This document shows positions 1-10,943 of a stretch of DNA of 64,000 nucleotides, one piece after another; within the stretch, counting starts at the first letter, position 1, and every line of letters begins with the position of its first letter. A model generated the notes under the pieces. The model saw only the letters and a list, made by a program, of their open reading frames with translations. It was not told where the DNA came from and ran no database searches. Source of the stretch: Cryptomeria japonica (lineage: Eukaryota; Streptophyta; Pinopsida; Cupressales; Cupressaceae); NCBI RefSeq assembly GCF_030272615.1, contig NC_081414.1, positions 817,418,396 through 817,482,395 on the forward strand, written 5' to 3'. Both the position numbers and the translations under genes were made by a program.

Positions 1-71
1 TGACATTATATTCAAATTAGCAAAAAGTGGATTACATGTTTCTTGACACATACTAAATACCAAGGCTCAGC

Positions 72-1205
72 TGTTGGCAATATTACATTATAAGGATATT
101 GAGAAGGTTGTTGATGATTATGGACATAACTGATTAAAGATGTTTTACTATCTTGATATTATTATTTTGTCATTGATGTCAAGAAATTGATTTTCTAATT
201 CAGTATGATGTTGCCATATCTTGAGAAATATGATATGAAGATTATAAAGGAGTCGGTAAAGACACAGGAAAGAATATGATGAATAAGGGGATAAGTTATT
301 CAATGGGCAACTCTACCGAGTCAGACAATGATGAGATCTTGATGTTTTAGATTGTTTTAACATCATACATATGTTGTACAATGTAAAGGTTAATACTATA
401 CTATGTTATCAAGCAAAGAACCTAGTTGGTAAACCCTAAGGAACCTAGTCGGTAAACCCTAAGGTTATCGTAGTCGGTTAATGAAGATCATGGGAAATGT
501 GATCAAGGAGATTAAGCAGTTAGAAGATTGTTTATAAATAGGAAATTGTTGATAAACAATGTATGTGGGCAAGTGGATGCACAGGGATGCTACATAGTGA
601 TTACCGAGCACAGAAGCTTGAAGACCTATTAGAATAATAGAATATTGATGCCCAACAGATAGACAAGATTAGTTCTATGTCTAGATTGTATTGAACAAAT
701 AGGAATCTGCTTTAGCATTTTAGATGTGAAGTTGCAGATAGATTGTATTACTATTATTTTGTGAAAGTGACAGGAAATATTTTAACCGAGTGGACTTAAC
801 AGTCTTATATGTAAATCCTCTAACAAGGTGACATTCTGATTGAGTGTTTGAAACCCTTTGACAAGATCACTTCTAACAAAGTGAAGATCCTAATAGATCT
901 GAGGGAAATCCCTTAACCAAGTCACATCTAGCAATGTGTTTGTAATCTTTAATAGGATTTGCTTTTAACCGAGCATACTCTAGAAGAGTATATTTCTTAG
1001 TGGGTCTGAAATCCCATTGTGGTTTTTCCCTATTTGGGTTTCCACGTTAAATCTAGTGTTATGAGGTTTACATTGTTCATATGCTTTTGAGTTTGCATGT
1101 TTGACAGTTTGTGGTTATATGACTGATATATATGTTACTGAGGTTGAATCTGATGTTTTTATGGATGATTAAGTTTGTTGGCTATTGGATCTGTACTTAT
1201 ATTAA
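72..1205 (+). mobile_element. Copia-type LTR fragment with primer-binding site, arm 1
   Basis: Begins with TGTTGGCAA at 72 and has the LTR word order seen in the other Copia elements of this window: a 'cattgatgtcaag' segment, then the 'gtttttccctatttgggt' block near 1020, then a tRNA-Met-type primer-binding site (agtatcagaac) at about 1206. A 23-bp unit (gaacctagtyggtaaaccct...) is tandemly duplicated at about 418-463. Compared with arm 2 it lacks about 306 bp after base 487 and a 29-bp C-rich stretch near 1176. No coding region of this element follows: sequence of the opposite orientation begins about 40 bp later. The LTR end point is approximate. Confidence 0.6.
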
Positions 1206-1244
1206 GTATCAGAACTATCATCAGCTAATTCCCAGAGTTCCCTA

Positions 1245-3250
1245 GGGTTGCAACCTAGTGCTCTGATACCTATGTAATGCCCAAATTTTAACACTTAGAT
1301 AAAAATGCAACCAACTTTTTTTTTTTTTTGTTAAAAATGAACACTATTTAACAACATCTAACATGATTAACCTAGTAATGAAATTGTGCATTTAAAGATA
1401 GTGCATGTGTAACATTATTATTGACCCTATTCTTAAGTAGGGAAGAAGTAATAGTTGAAAACACTTTATTCCAATTAGCCTACTATTTGAGATTCAATAA
1501 ATGTAAAAATTTAAAATACCCCTTATGTAATAAATATGACTTTTATCTTTACCAAATCTCTGGAATAGTCTTACTTGGTAATTAAAAGCTCTTAATTTTA
1601 AGAGTTGATAATTATTATTATCATTCTTATTAAGGAAACAACAATATCATTTGACAACTCTAACCCTCAAATAAGATAAGGTGACTTTTAATATTTAAGT
1701 TATTTAATTCATTTAATAATAAAAGAATATCATATTATTAACTATGTAATTGTCACAATGTTTAACTTTCTATTTATTTGTTATCACTTTTAAACTAGTG
1801 AAGTTACATTAAATACTAGAGCAATAGATTATATTAGCATTGGCATTTAAAATTATTAGATAGGTTTAAGGAAAAGTGTAGAATAAATAATTAAAAATCA
1901 AATCATATGAGAAAAGGGAAAATGATTTTACTATCACCTCTCAACCATTTTATAGAATAAAATAAAAGTAACCCTACATGCTATTTTCCATAAAGTCATA
2001 TCACAACATTATATAATGGATATATTTTTAATACCGATTCTTACTAAATTATAGGATAAAATAAATCAAGATAAACCTTTCTATTTTTTTTAGGAAACAA
2101 ATCTCCTTCTAAAATGGAAATATTTTTAATATCATTTCTTGATTAAATTAGAGAATAAATCAAGATAGATTTTATTCTATTTTTTTTAAAACCAAATCAC
2201 ATTATAAAATATCATTACTTCTATTATCATTTTCTTAACTAATCTATAGGATAAAATAAAACAAATGTAAAAACATATTTTACAATAAAATTAATTTTAT
2301 TATCATTTTCTAAATATATTATAACATAGAGTAAATCTTCATTCTATTCTATTCTTTACAAAAAAAAAAAATCACATTATAAAAGAAAATGTTTCCATTA
2401 TCACCTATGGATTAATTTAGATGATAAAATAAAAACTTGCATCCTTTATTATGAAACAAAAATCACATCAATGTGTTTTGAATTTTATTATATCTCTACC
2501 AGCCAAAGTCAGTCTTTAATGGTAGCTTGCTTTGACAATGATATACTTAAATGTGTTTTATTTTATTTTCTTCTTTCACAACTATGGCAGTAATATCATT
2601 GAATGTCAGGTCAAGATGTAGATAATACTTCACCATTCTCATGAATGTCAGGTCAAAGATGAACTTAGCACTCCTCCAATATTGTCCACATCAAGCTCGA
2701 AGATAGTATGCATTTTTAAATTTTATCTTATTATTATTTTTAGATCTTTTCCCTCAAGGCAGATGTGAGATTTGACAAAAGAGTAGATAATTAAGGGCCA
2801 AAGCTATTTTAGTTTTAAAATGGATCTTTCATACAGCATGATAGCAACATATTAGTATGGGAAAATAAAAGAATTCACCCACTTGCCAGTACTATTATTA
2901 AAACCCATGGGCATCAAATTAGTCCCCACCCTTCACTAATTCTACACCTACTCGAATGACCAAACCATGTACTCCTCCAATGACTAATTTAACTTGTTTA
3001 TATTCAATGTCAACATGCTTACACCATTAGGAATTAAAATAGTAACAACACTTAATTTTTCTCAATTAGTAGTTTTGAATTCAGCACTGGCAACAATTGT
3101 CTCTACTTTGGCAGTCCTAATAGAGTGATGGATTGCACAGTGGTTGATATCCATTTACATTTATTTAGTTTGTTATAAAGCCCTCTAGTCATGTCACAAT
3201 AATTTTTTTTCCTGGCTTACCTATAATTATTTTCAAAAGGTTCATTATGT
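1245..3250. other. AT-rich non-coding, probable minus-strand LTR near its left end
   Basis: At 1257-1268 the sequence gctctgatacc is the reverse complement of the classic ggtatcagagc primer-binding site, and a few bases later (about 1273) TGTAATGCCC looks like the end of an LTR read on the minus strand. The rest, to about 3250, is very AT-rich and has no credible ORF. The right end of the presumed LTR cannot be placed. The mirror is 28340-30360. Confidence 0.4.
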
Positions 3251-3289
3251 CTAGACAGTTGTAGCTATTCTAGCTCCAAAACGACATGT

Positions 3290-4300
3290 CCCTATGTTCT
3301 TGAGACCCACAGATGACATGGAGGTATTTGTGGCCACGATGAAGTGGATGAAAATAATATGTTGGATCTATCTAAAGATTTGAAGAAAATTAGATGGAAA
3401 GAAAATTAGTGGAGCAGAAATTGGTTGAATGAAATGGAAAAATAATTTGATCTAAAGCACACTAGTGAAACAACTAAGGCATTATGCCCTATCAACTTAT
3501 CAAGGGAGTAACTGGTTGGTGAATTAACATGAAGGAATAAAATGGGTATAACAAGGATATAACCACATGAGGTCAATTTGTTCAACATGGCTATCATAAT
3601 TATTCTCCGATGAGAAGGCGACATAATTCCATAATCTTCAACAAGGGGCTTTGACAGTTCAACAATATTGAAATAAGTTTGCCAAATTGCTAAAATATGT
3701 ACCTATGTATCAAAAGTTGAGGAGGGTCAAACCAAGAAGTTCATTTTTGTGCAAATTATCAACATAAGGGTAGAAGTTGATGAAGGAAGTACTTGAGAAA
3801 TCTTTAAATCAAGAAAGGAAGATTCAAACCCTAACAACAAGATAGAGTTTTAACAAGAATCGTTCATTCAAAAGGAAGTATGAATTCAAGGGGAACTCAA
3901 ACTTCAACAAGTATCAAGAGTTTAATAAATCTAAAAAGAGGCCACCTCCTAATTAAATCAAAGGGATGTATACAATAATAATAGGGGAAATTGTGATGGA
4001 AATGATCAACAAATAGGATAAAATATCTACCAAGGTTTGATGAAGCAAGGAATGATCCTTTTATGAATCAGGGGGAATAATGATAGGGCCATTCAGAGTC
4101 TCAGAAAAGTGCCAATACCAATTGCACAACAATGAGATTGATTAATGCAAGTATAGTGGTGTCAATATGATGTAAGGAATGTTAAATAAGAAGACACAAA
4201 TGAGATGCAATAAACATTTTCACTTTTGTTATAGACCTATTACAAACAATAAACTCTTTTAAGCTTTATTTAAATAAGTGCATTGGGACGATGCATAATT
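3290..4300 (+). pseudogene. Decayed Ty3/gypsy gag remnant, arm 1
   Basis: Translating the plus strand through several frames gives recognisable gypsy gag pieces. Near 3410 is a segment like NWLNEMEKxFDLKHTSE, as in the Retrotrans_gag family. Near 3645-3720 is QGALTVQQYxNKFAKLLKYV, the usual gag block before the zinc knuckle. A basic tail (KNRSFKRKYEFKGN) follows near 3860. Stops and frameshifts break it throughout. No protease, reverse transcriptase or integrase lies between this gag and the polypurine tract at about 4302, so the element has lost its pol region. The small minus-strand ORF over 3406-3624 is a shadow of this gag. Certainty is good for the gag assignment and low for its exact limits. 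Confidence 0.65.
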
Positions 4301-4301
4301 T

Positions 4302-5059
4302 AAGGGGGGAAGGATGTCATAACCCTCTTTTCAAACTTCAATAAAACTTGCTAATAACACTATTATTTATAAACAAAACTACATTAAATTCTCCACTCAA
4401 TGCGGGTGTTAGTAGGAAAGAGCAGAGAGGAGAAAACCTTCGGCCTTGCCTGGGACGTTAAGTCCAGTTAGAAAAAAGACCAATTATGATTACATCATGA
4501 CATCTTAATAGTATTTTGAGATTACAATGTGATCAATAGAATCTATCATCCTGAACTAATCATTCACCTACAGGCCCAGAAGATTTACTCTCCCTTATCA
4601 CATTTTGTAGCAATGGTCTTCCTATGAGGGACTGATTCTATCAAAATTCTATCATCACTTTCATTAATGCCTTTCCTCTCCTATCATGACACTCGGACTA
4701 CCTGTTATCTTGGATACCTACAAAAAAACTCTCAACACCGCCCTACAACAAACCAATTCATGAATTATTAGCCAATAAACATACAACTATCAGATAACTT
4801 GGTTTGCCTAACATTTTCCACAACTGCTACTACAACCATGATATCTTTTATATTGAGACAGCACAGAAGTCCTTTTGATGTTGACTACAAGATGAAAGAT
4901 TACCTAGGTTACAATAGCATTGTGGGAAATAGCCCTACCCAAATCCTTAACACAACCTATAGGCTTCAGGCTATCATCTTAAATATAATTAAGTCAAACA
5001 GAGAAATAACAGAGCATGGATCTGAGAGAAAAGGAGTCTTTCATCCTAAAAGATCTTAA
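4302..5059 (+). mobile_element. Gypsy polypurine tract and start of 3' LTR, arm 1
   Basis: A purine run (aaggggggaagga) at 4302-4314 is followed directly by TGTCATAACCC at 4315, the usual arrangement of a polypurine tract and LTR start. The following sequence is non-coding. The 86-codon ORF at 4799-5059 lies inside the presumed LTR and has no known domain. It is kept in arm 2 with few changes, which the duplication alone explains. The LTR end was not located. Confidence 0.55.
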
Positions 5060-7313
5060 AATCATATCACTCCCCTCAGCAAGTTTCAATCATATTTGAT
5101 TTTCATAAACAAATTCCTTTTCCTTCCTATCAACTTATTCGAGTCACCAAAAGAGATTTTAAAACAACTATCCACCTAGGCCTGGAATTTAACGGTCATC
5201 CCTACTTGTCATGTGATTTTTTGATGACGATTTAGTCATTTCAATGCCTTTCATTTTACATTTTAAGAAAAATATAAACTATCAAAAAATATAAAAGTAG
5301 AAGATTGAAGCAATGCACATCTTTCTTCTGAAGAAATGAAAATCATTATCTTAATGAGAAAATAATGATAAATTAGTAATATACGCAAAATCTTAAATTT
5401 ACTAAATAAGTTTCTAAATTAATACACTAATATATATTATATATTAACATAAATTTTATATATTATGACAAGTTTCTATAACAATCTTATTAAATATATT
5501 TAAAAATCAAATTGACTAAGTTTCTAAATTCATATATAAAAAAATAGAATATATTGTAGAAATTCATATTAAAATATTTTATGAATTATATTCTATCATT
5601 TCAATTACATGACAAGTTTCTAAATTCATATGAAAAAATAGAACTATTCTAAAAAATCGTATTAAAATATTATAAAATTAGAAACAACTACATCCTTCCA
5701 TTTCAAAATATTTTAAATAAATTTGTATTTTTTATAATAAACATTCTAAACTAATATATATATATATTACCTACTATATTTTTTTACGGTTTATTTATAA
5801 TTTGAAGTGTCATCTATACGGTTTTAGAAAAAAATAGCATGTCAATACATATGTTCTACTAATTTTTTAAGTTGTCAAATACGGTTCAAAAGTGAAAAAA
5901 TGACCATTTTGCCTATCAAATTCCTTGCCTGTATCCACCTTTATACCAGAACCAAGCATAACCGAAAGCAGGAAAGATAATTATGTAGGTTGATATTCAA
6001 AATTAACCAAACATTCAATGTGAGATTTGTCTGCTATTTAAAAATGAGTTTCAGTCCCAGGCTTCTCAAGCCAATCTCAAAGAATAAAAATAGGAGTGGC
6101 CAGCCCCGCCTACCTCTACCTAAACATTTAACTTCATTTGTATATATCATCTATGCATTTGAAATATATATATATATTACTTTTATGAGTTAGAAATGAT
6201 AAATTAAATAAGGTCAAAATTTTAAATAAAAAATGAGTAATAAGTGGTGACTCGCATGTGAGGTCATAATTTACTTGGAAATTATTTATTTCCTCAATAT
6301 TCTAATTGAGCACATGGTGTAGGAGAAATTAGAAGATTCTAGAAAAAAAAAATTCAATTTCAAAATATTAAGGAATAAATATTATATTTAGCAAATATAT
6401 GACATGGGAGTTACAAAATTATTCTATGACAAGAAAAATTCTATTCATGGCTTTTTTATGATAAAGGAGTTACGATATTCATATTTGATAAAATGGAGGA
6501 AAATTCAAATTCAGTTTTTTAAATGTGTGGTCAAATGTAACCACCACTATGACAACAATCATTTTGCATGAAATTAATTTAAAAATTACTCATTTTCTGA
6601 ATATGTTATTTAGCACATGTTGTAGGAGGAAATGAGAAGGTTCTAGAAGAGAATCTCAAATTCAAATTTTTTCATGTAACCCTCACTATGACAATAGTCA
6701 TTTTTGCATGGGATTATTTCAGGAAAAGAATCTCAAAACCAATTAATTTACATGGTAGTGGGAAAATGACTCTCTTTTCTATATATTGAACACTAGATTT
6801 TTGAAAAGGGAGAGTTCATGGTTTTCTTTGATAAGTAGTTTTGAATTCTTGCAAATTATGTTAGTAGTAGGAGGATTTTGGTAGACATATTGTATTGTAG
6901 GAGATAGGATTTTCTAGGGGTTTTGGAGGAGATCTATACCAGGTTGCAGGACAAGGATCGAAAGGAGCAAGAGGAAAAGTCAAGAAGAAATCAAAGGGAT
7001 TGAAGATCTTCAACAAAGGAGAGCATTATCAGATAAGTGAATTTTCCTCCAAATGATTAAGGAAGTTTGATCTATAAAATTTATTTAGTTGTATTTCAAA
7101 AAAAAAAATGAAGTTTCTTTTGTTTCTTTGTAATATCTTAGGAAATAAAATAAAAATCTGTTTTAGTCTTTTAGAAAGGAAATAAATCTAGTTTTTATTT
7201 ATTATTAAAATTTTCTATTGGTTCCAAATAATATTTTAAAATGATAGTTTTCAATCTCATTTTATTTCAAAGAAAGCTAATGGTGTTTTAATTTATTCAT
7301 AACATGAAACAGT
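5060..7313. other. AT-rich stretch without genes, arm 1
   Basis: No ORF with recognisable content. It contains short TA runs (about 5755-5765 and 6165-6177), A/T homopolymers and diverged near-repeats such as 'aatatattaaggaataaat'. The 67-codon ORF at 5990-6193 ends in the TA run and is not convincing. The mirror is about 24262-26533. Confidence 0.5.
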
Positions 7314-7330
7314 AAAAGTTCGATTAAATT

Positions 7331-7551
7331 TGTCCAAGGGGTTGAGCTTAACTGGTTAAAACACTAGGTTCTCATTGTGGAGACCCAAGTTCAATTCCCA
7401 ATAGGGACATCTAAAATGAATTCTAAGCTGTGACTCTTGGCCTTCCATAAAAATGGGGAAGGTCTAGGATCAATCTAATCAAACATAATAATAATAATAA
7501 TTCAAAATACCGTGGCTTCGGCCTATTGCCTACCAAAAAAAAAAAAAAAAA
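7331..7551 (+). mobile_element. tRNA-derived SINE with poly(A) tail, arm 1
   Basis: A 5' region with an A-box-like segment (gagcttaactggtt, 7343-7356) and a B-box-like segment (agttcaattcc, 7388-7398) about 45 bp apart matches an RNA polymerase III promoter. The body ends in a run of about 17 A's. A 17-bp direct repeat, aaaagttcgattaaatt, flanks it at 7314-7330 and 7548-7564, as expected for LINE-mediated insertion. An (aat)n run sits before the tail region. Confidence 0.85.
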
Positions 7552-7564
7552 GTTCGATTAAATT

Positions 7565-8592
7565 CATTAGAAACAACATTTATCTTAATTATGAATTAAA
7601 ATTTTAAATAGATTTATCGATAAAATATATGAAATAAATTCGTTGTATATCTATCTTGAAATGCCTAATTTAACATAATTTAATGATAAATCAAATTTTC
7701 CAAATACAAAAAAATGAGAACATAGCAATCCATTATTATTAAATTAATTATTACTAAATTATAAGTGTCTAGATTTAATACTAAATGAGAATAATGAAAT
7801 AATGTTAGGCTATCCTATTTTGAAGCTTGGCATAGTAAATATTATTATTGCAATTGACTTTAGTTACAAAAACATATTGTTTAAAATTGAACATAAAATA
7901 ATTTGTATTAATTGAATTGACTTTTTAGTCAATCACTTTCACTAAAATTTATAATTTAATTAGTTATAAACAAGGGAAAAGAGGTAATTAATATTTATAT
8001 GTGGGTTCAGAAAGGAAACTTAGTTAATGAATTAATTAGTTTCATCTAAGAAATAATTACTCATAAATTATTGATTGGAAATGGAAAGTAAATCAGAGAG
8101 AGAAAATCTATGGGATAAAAATCAAATTAAATATGGTTTTACTCTTTTTCATGCAACTCTAACAATTTTTCTTTTAAAAGGCAATATAATTAGAAATACT
8201 ATCATAAAATATCCCCTTAAATCTAGTTCTCCACCAGCACCAACATCAATGGTCTCAAAATTTGATTATGATGTAATAGCTTATCTAGTATATTTGTAGA
8301 TTTTGCAGAGTAAGTTGTTGGTTCTTCTAAAGACCTTTAACCAGTTGCTTAGAATGAAGCCTATGACCCAGGCATGCTTGATTTTCGCATGAAAGTTTGA
8401 ACAGATAAATTAATTTACTTATAGCAAACAATTTTTTTTTCTAGTAATCACTTTCATAGTTAGAGAAACCTTCATCATTAAATAATTGGAAAATTAGACT
8501 TAGTTAAATTAAATATAAATAGTTAAATTTAGAATTGATATGAGTAACTATTATGGATTATACTAAATTTAAAATCTAATATTGAATACCAA
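7565..8592. other. AT-rich non-coding, arm 1
   Basis: AT-rich sequence between the SINE and the gene fragment. The 74-codon ORF at 8075-8299 has no recognisable features. Short AG/GT signals near 8299-8312 could belong to upstream exons of the gene fragment that follows, but I cannot support them. The mirror is 22979-24007. Confidence 0.4.
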
Positions 8593-9714
8593 ATGGGTGT
8601 ACAGTATAGTATACAAAAAAAATGTGTCACTGAATGGGTGTACATAAAATATGCCAAGAAAACACATGATGAGCTTCCTATCGAAGGGAAGGAAGAGATA
8701 AAGGAAGCAATGCGAGTGTATGAAAGCAGTCCAGTTAGGGAGGCGAGAAGGAAGAAGGTTTTAGAGTTACTCGAAAGAAAGAATATTGCAAAAGAGGTAA
8801 TTTTTCAAGGATCATATTGTTTTACAGTTTACTAAATTCCTTTAAACATCTGAAGAATATCTTATTGAGGTATCCTATCCTACTTCCCATATTTTATGTG
8901 ACAATATAGACCATGGCGAGGAGGTTCTAGCATCAAAGGCTAATCGCAAAACAAATGTGCTAGTGAATGAGGCTGCATTTGTTTCATTGGGAAACAAAAA
9001 AAGAAGAATGCTATAGAAAAAACAAGGCCGACTATAGATCTTGAAACATATGAGGGTGCATTTGTTTTGTCGAGGAAGCAAAAAAAGAAGAATGTCATGG
9101 AAAAAACAAGGCGGACTTTAGATCCTGAAACAAACATTCCAGTCAATGAGCCTGCATCTGATTTGTCAGGGAAGAAAGAAAAGAAGAATGTCATAGAAAA
9201 AATAAGGCCGACTTCAGATGAGGCCACACATTTGTCATTGAAGGTGACTGTTTATTGGCCTATCCATATGTGTGTTTTCATTGCATGGTATGCTTTGCAC
9301 TCCACTTTGTAGTATGTTGACTATTTTGTCAATGTCATTGTAAGTTGATTTTGATGGGGTTCAGGGAGGGAGAATGGAGTGTCTCGTGGTATTGGATGAC
9401 AGAGAATGGAGTGTACCCAAAAAAGCAACTCAAAATTCTTGGCCATCTATTAGGTATTTGTCTATTTGGATGAAGAAGGTGAAGGAGACGATGAATGAAA
9501 AATTGGATGCATGCAGTGGTGAGAAGATTACGAAGCAGTCTCATGGGGTAGACGCTGGATGATAGGAGCAAAGAAAAGTCAATGCGGTTACCTGATGACA
9601 CCGTGTGTAGTGTTCCCGAAAAACCACCTCCAAAATCTCTGACGTCTGTTAGTAGGAAGAAGGTGAAGGAGACGATGATTGAAAAACCAAGTGCATGTAG
9701 TGGTGAGACATTTG
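8593..9714 (+). pseudogene. Unrecognised intron-containing gene fragment, arm 1
   Basis: Three exons can be joined in phase. Exon A is 8593-8796 (68 codons, ending ...NIAKE before a GT donor). A 73-bp GT-AG intron follows. Exon B is 8870-9243, and exon C begins at 9365 after a CAG acceptor. Exon B codes for three tandem repeats of about 30 residues around the core KKKNVMEKTRxTLDPxT. Exon C codes for a second repeat type around KKVKETMxEKxxACSGE, twice. The protein is rich in Lys and Glu and looks nuclear, but I do not recognise the family. Damage: one base lost in the run near 8992, and a frameshift near 9550 shared with arm 2. The Copia LTR at 9715 cuts the gene off. Upstream exons are not identified. 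Confidence 0.5.
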
Positions 9715-10885
9715 TGTTGACATTATGGATGAATTGATTATGTGTTGCATTGATGTTTTATCATTGATGTCAACCCTAGCTGTTATGGTTGCTAACCAGA
9801 AAATAGGTTTTGGTTACCAGTGTAAGATCTAGTGTTACTGGTAGAAGAGACTATCATACACTCTGGTAAACCCTTATCAGCACCAGTTAAAGGCTTTATT
9901 GGTAGAGCTTTCACTGAGGAATCTTAACAAGATGCATAATTGGTGTTGCTGCAGCTTCTAGATGGATTTTAGGATGCTGAAGATGTTCTTTGATCATGCT
10001 TCAACTGCTTGAAGACATTGCTTTGGTGTGGTAGACCCAGAATAGGTCCGGTACCTATCTAGGTTATGGACCGATATCATGATAATGTGTACTCTACACA
10101 TTACTGGGATGTTTTAGGCTGCTTTATGGATTTATTATTGTTGTTTTGATCTTAAGTCGACATGGGATATCATTGTAATAGGGATTTATGTAATGATCTT
10201 ATTGTAATATATTTTAGGTGGCCAACCTAATTGGTTTAGGCCTTAGGGTTTGTATAAAATGATGTAAGATCTCATTGTAGATCATGGTATGTGTGGAATA
10301 GGAATGGAATAAGTGTTCATGGTCTTGAAATGCAATATCATATGCAAAGGAGATTTGGTCAGTCATAGGTGATCGAATTGGGATTAAGGAAGATGTTAAA
10401 GGCCTCCGGTATTGAGCTTAACCAGGTCTAATCAGGCATGGTAGATGCTATTTCTGGTAGTTCACTCTATTGGATTGTTGTCCATTTATCTTGAGATGGT
10501 TATAGCCTCTCTTTAGTTAGTGAGACTCTTTTGTAATGAGCAATACGCTTTAGGCAGTATGCCTTCCTGCATGTGCAGACCCCTCATTGTATCACATAAT
10601 TTCTGCAGAAGTATCATCTGACTATGGGTAGGCTTCCCACCGTGGTTTTTCCCTTTCTGTGTTTTCCACATACAAATCATGGTGTTATGTGGTATGGTTG
10701 CTTTGCATTAATTATCTATTTAATTGTTAAGCTATATTGTTTATTGGTATCTGTTCCTACCGGCATTTGTATGTGCTTTATCGGTACTTGATCTATTTAA
10801 AGGTTATTAAGTGGATTAAAAGTTATAATCTGTTAACAACTGATTCACCCCCTCCCCTCTTAGTTGTTCACTGGTTATTCTAACA
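9715..10885 (+). mobile_element. Copia 5' LTR, arm 1
   Basis: Starts TGTTGACATT and ends TCTAACA (1171 bp). It is followed directly by a primer-binding site and a gag frame. It contains the family block 'cccaccgtggtttttccc' near 10635 and a C-rich 'caccccctcccctctt' stretch just before its end. No 3' LTR partner exists in the window because the downstream part of the element was lost. Confidence 0.8.
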
Positions 10886-10887
10886 AT

Positions 10888-10905
10888 CAGTATCAGAGCT
10901 TTGGT
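10888..10905 (+). other. Primer-binding site of the arm 1 Copia
   Basis: cagtatcagagctttgg follows the LTR end by two bases. It is a variant of TGGTATCAGAGC, the complement of the initiator tRNA-Met 3' end used by many plant Copia elements. The mirror is at 20665-20682. Confidence 0.75.
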
Positions 10906-10943
10906 TCTCTTTTGTAGAAGCTTAACTACTTGAGGTAGATCTT

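Noticed and set aside
418-464. Telomere-like aaccctaag words
   Set aside because: Only two imperfect units within an LTR; no array.
3406-3624. 72-codon minus-strand ORF in arm 1, with its mirror at 27969-28187
   Set aside because: It overlaps gypsy gag blocks on the plus strand and is a shadow; conservation between arms is due to the duplication.
4799-5059. 86-codon ORF kept in both arms
   Set aside because: Lies in a presumed LTR, with no domain or codon bias visible; arm identity is not evidence of selection.
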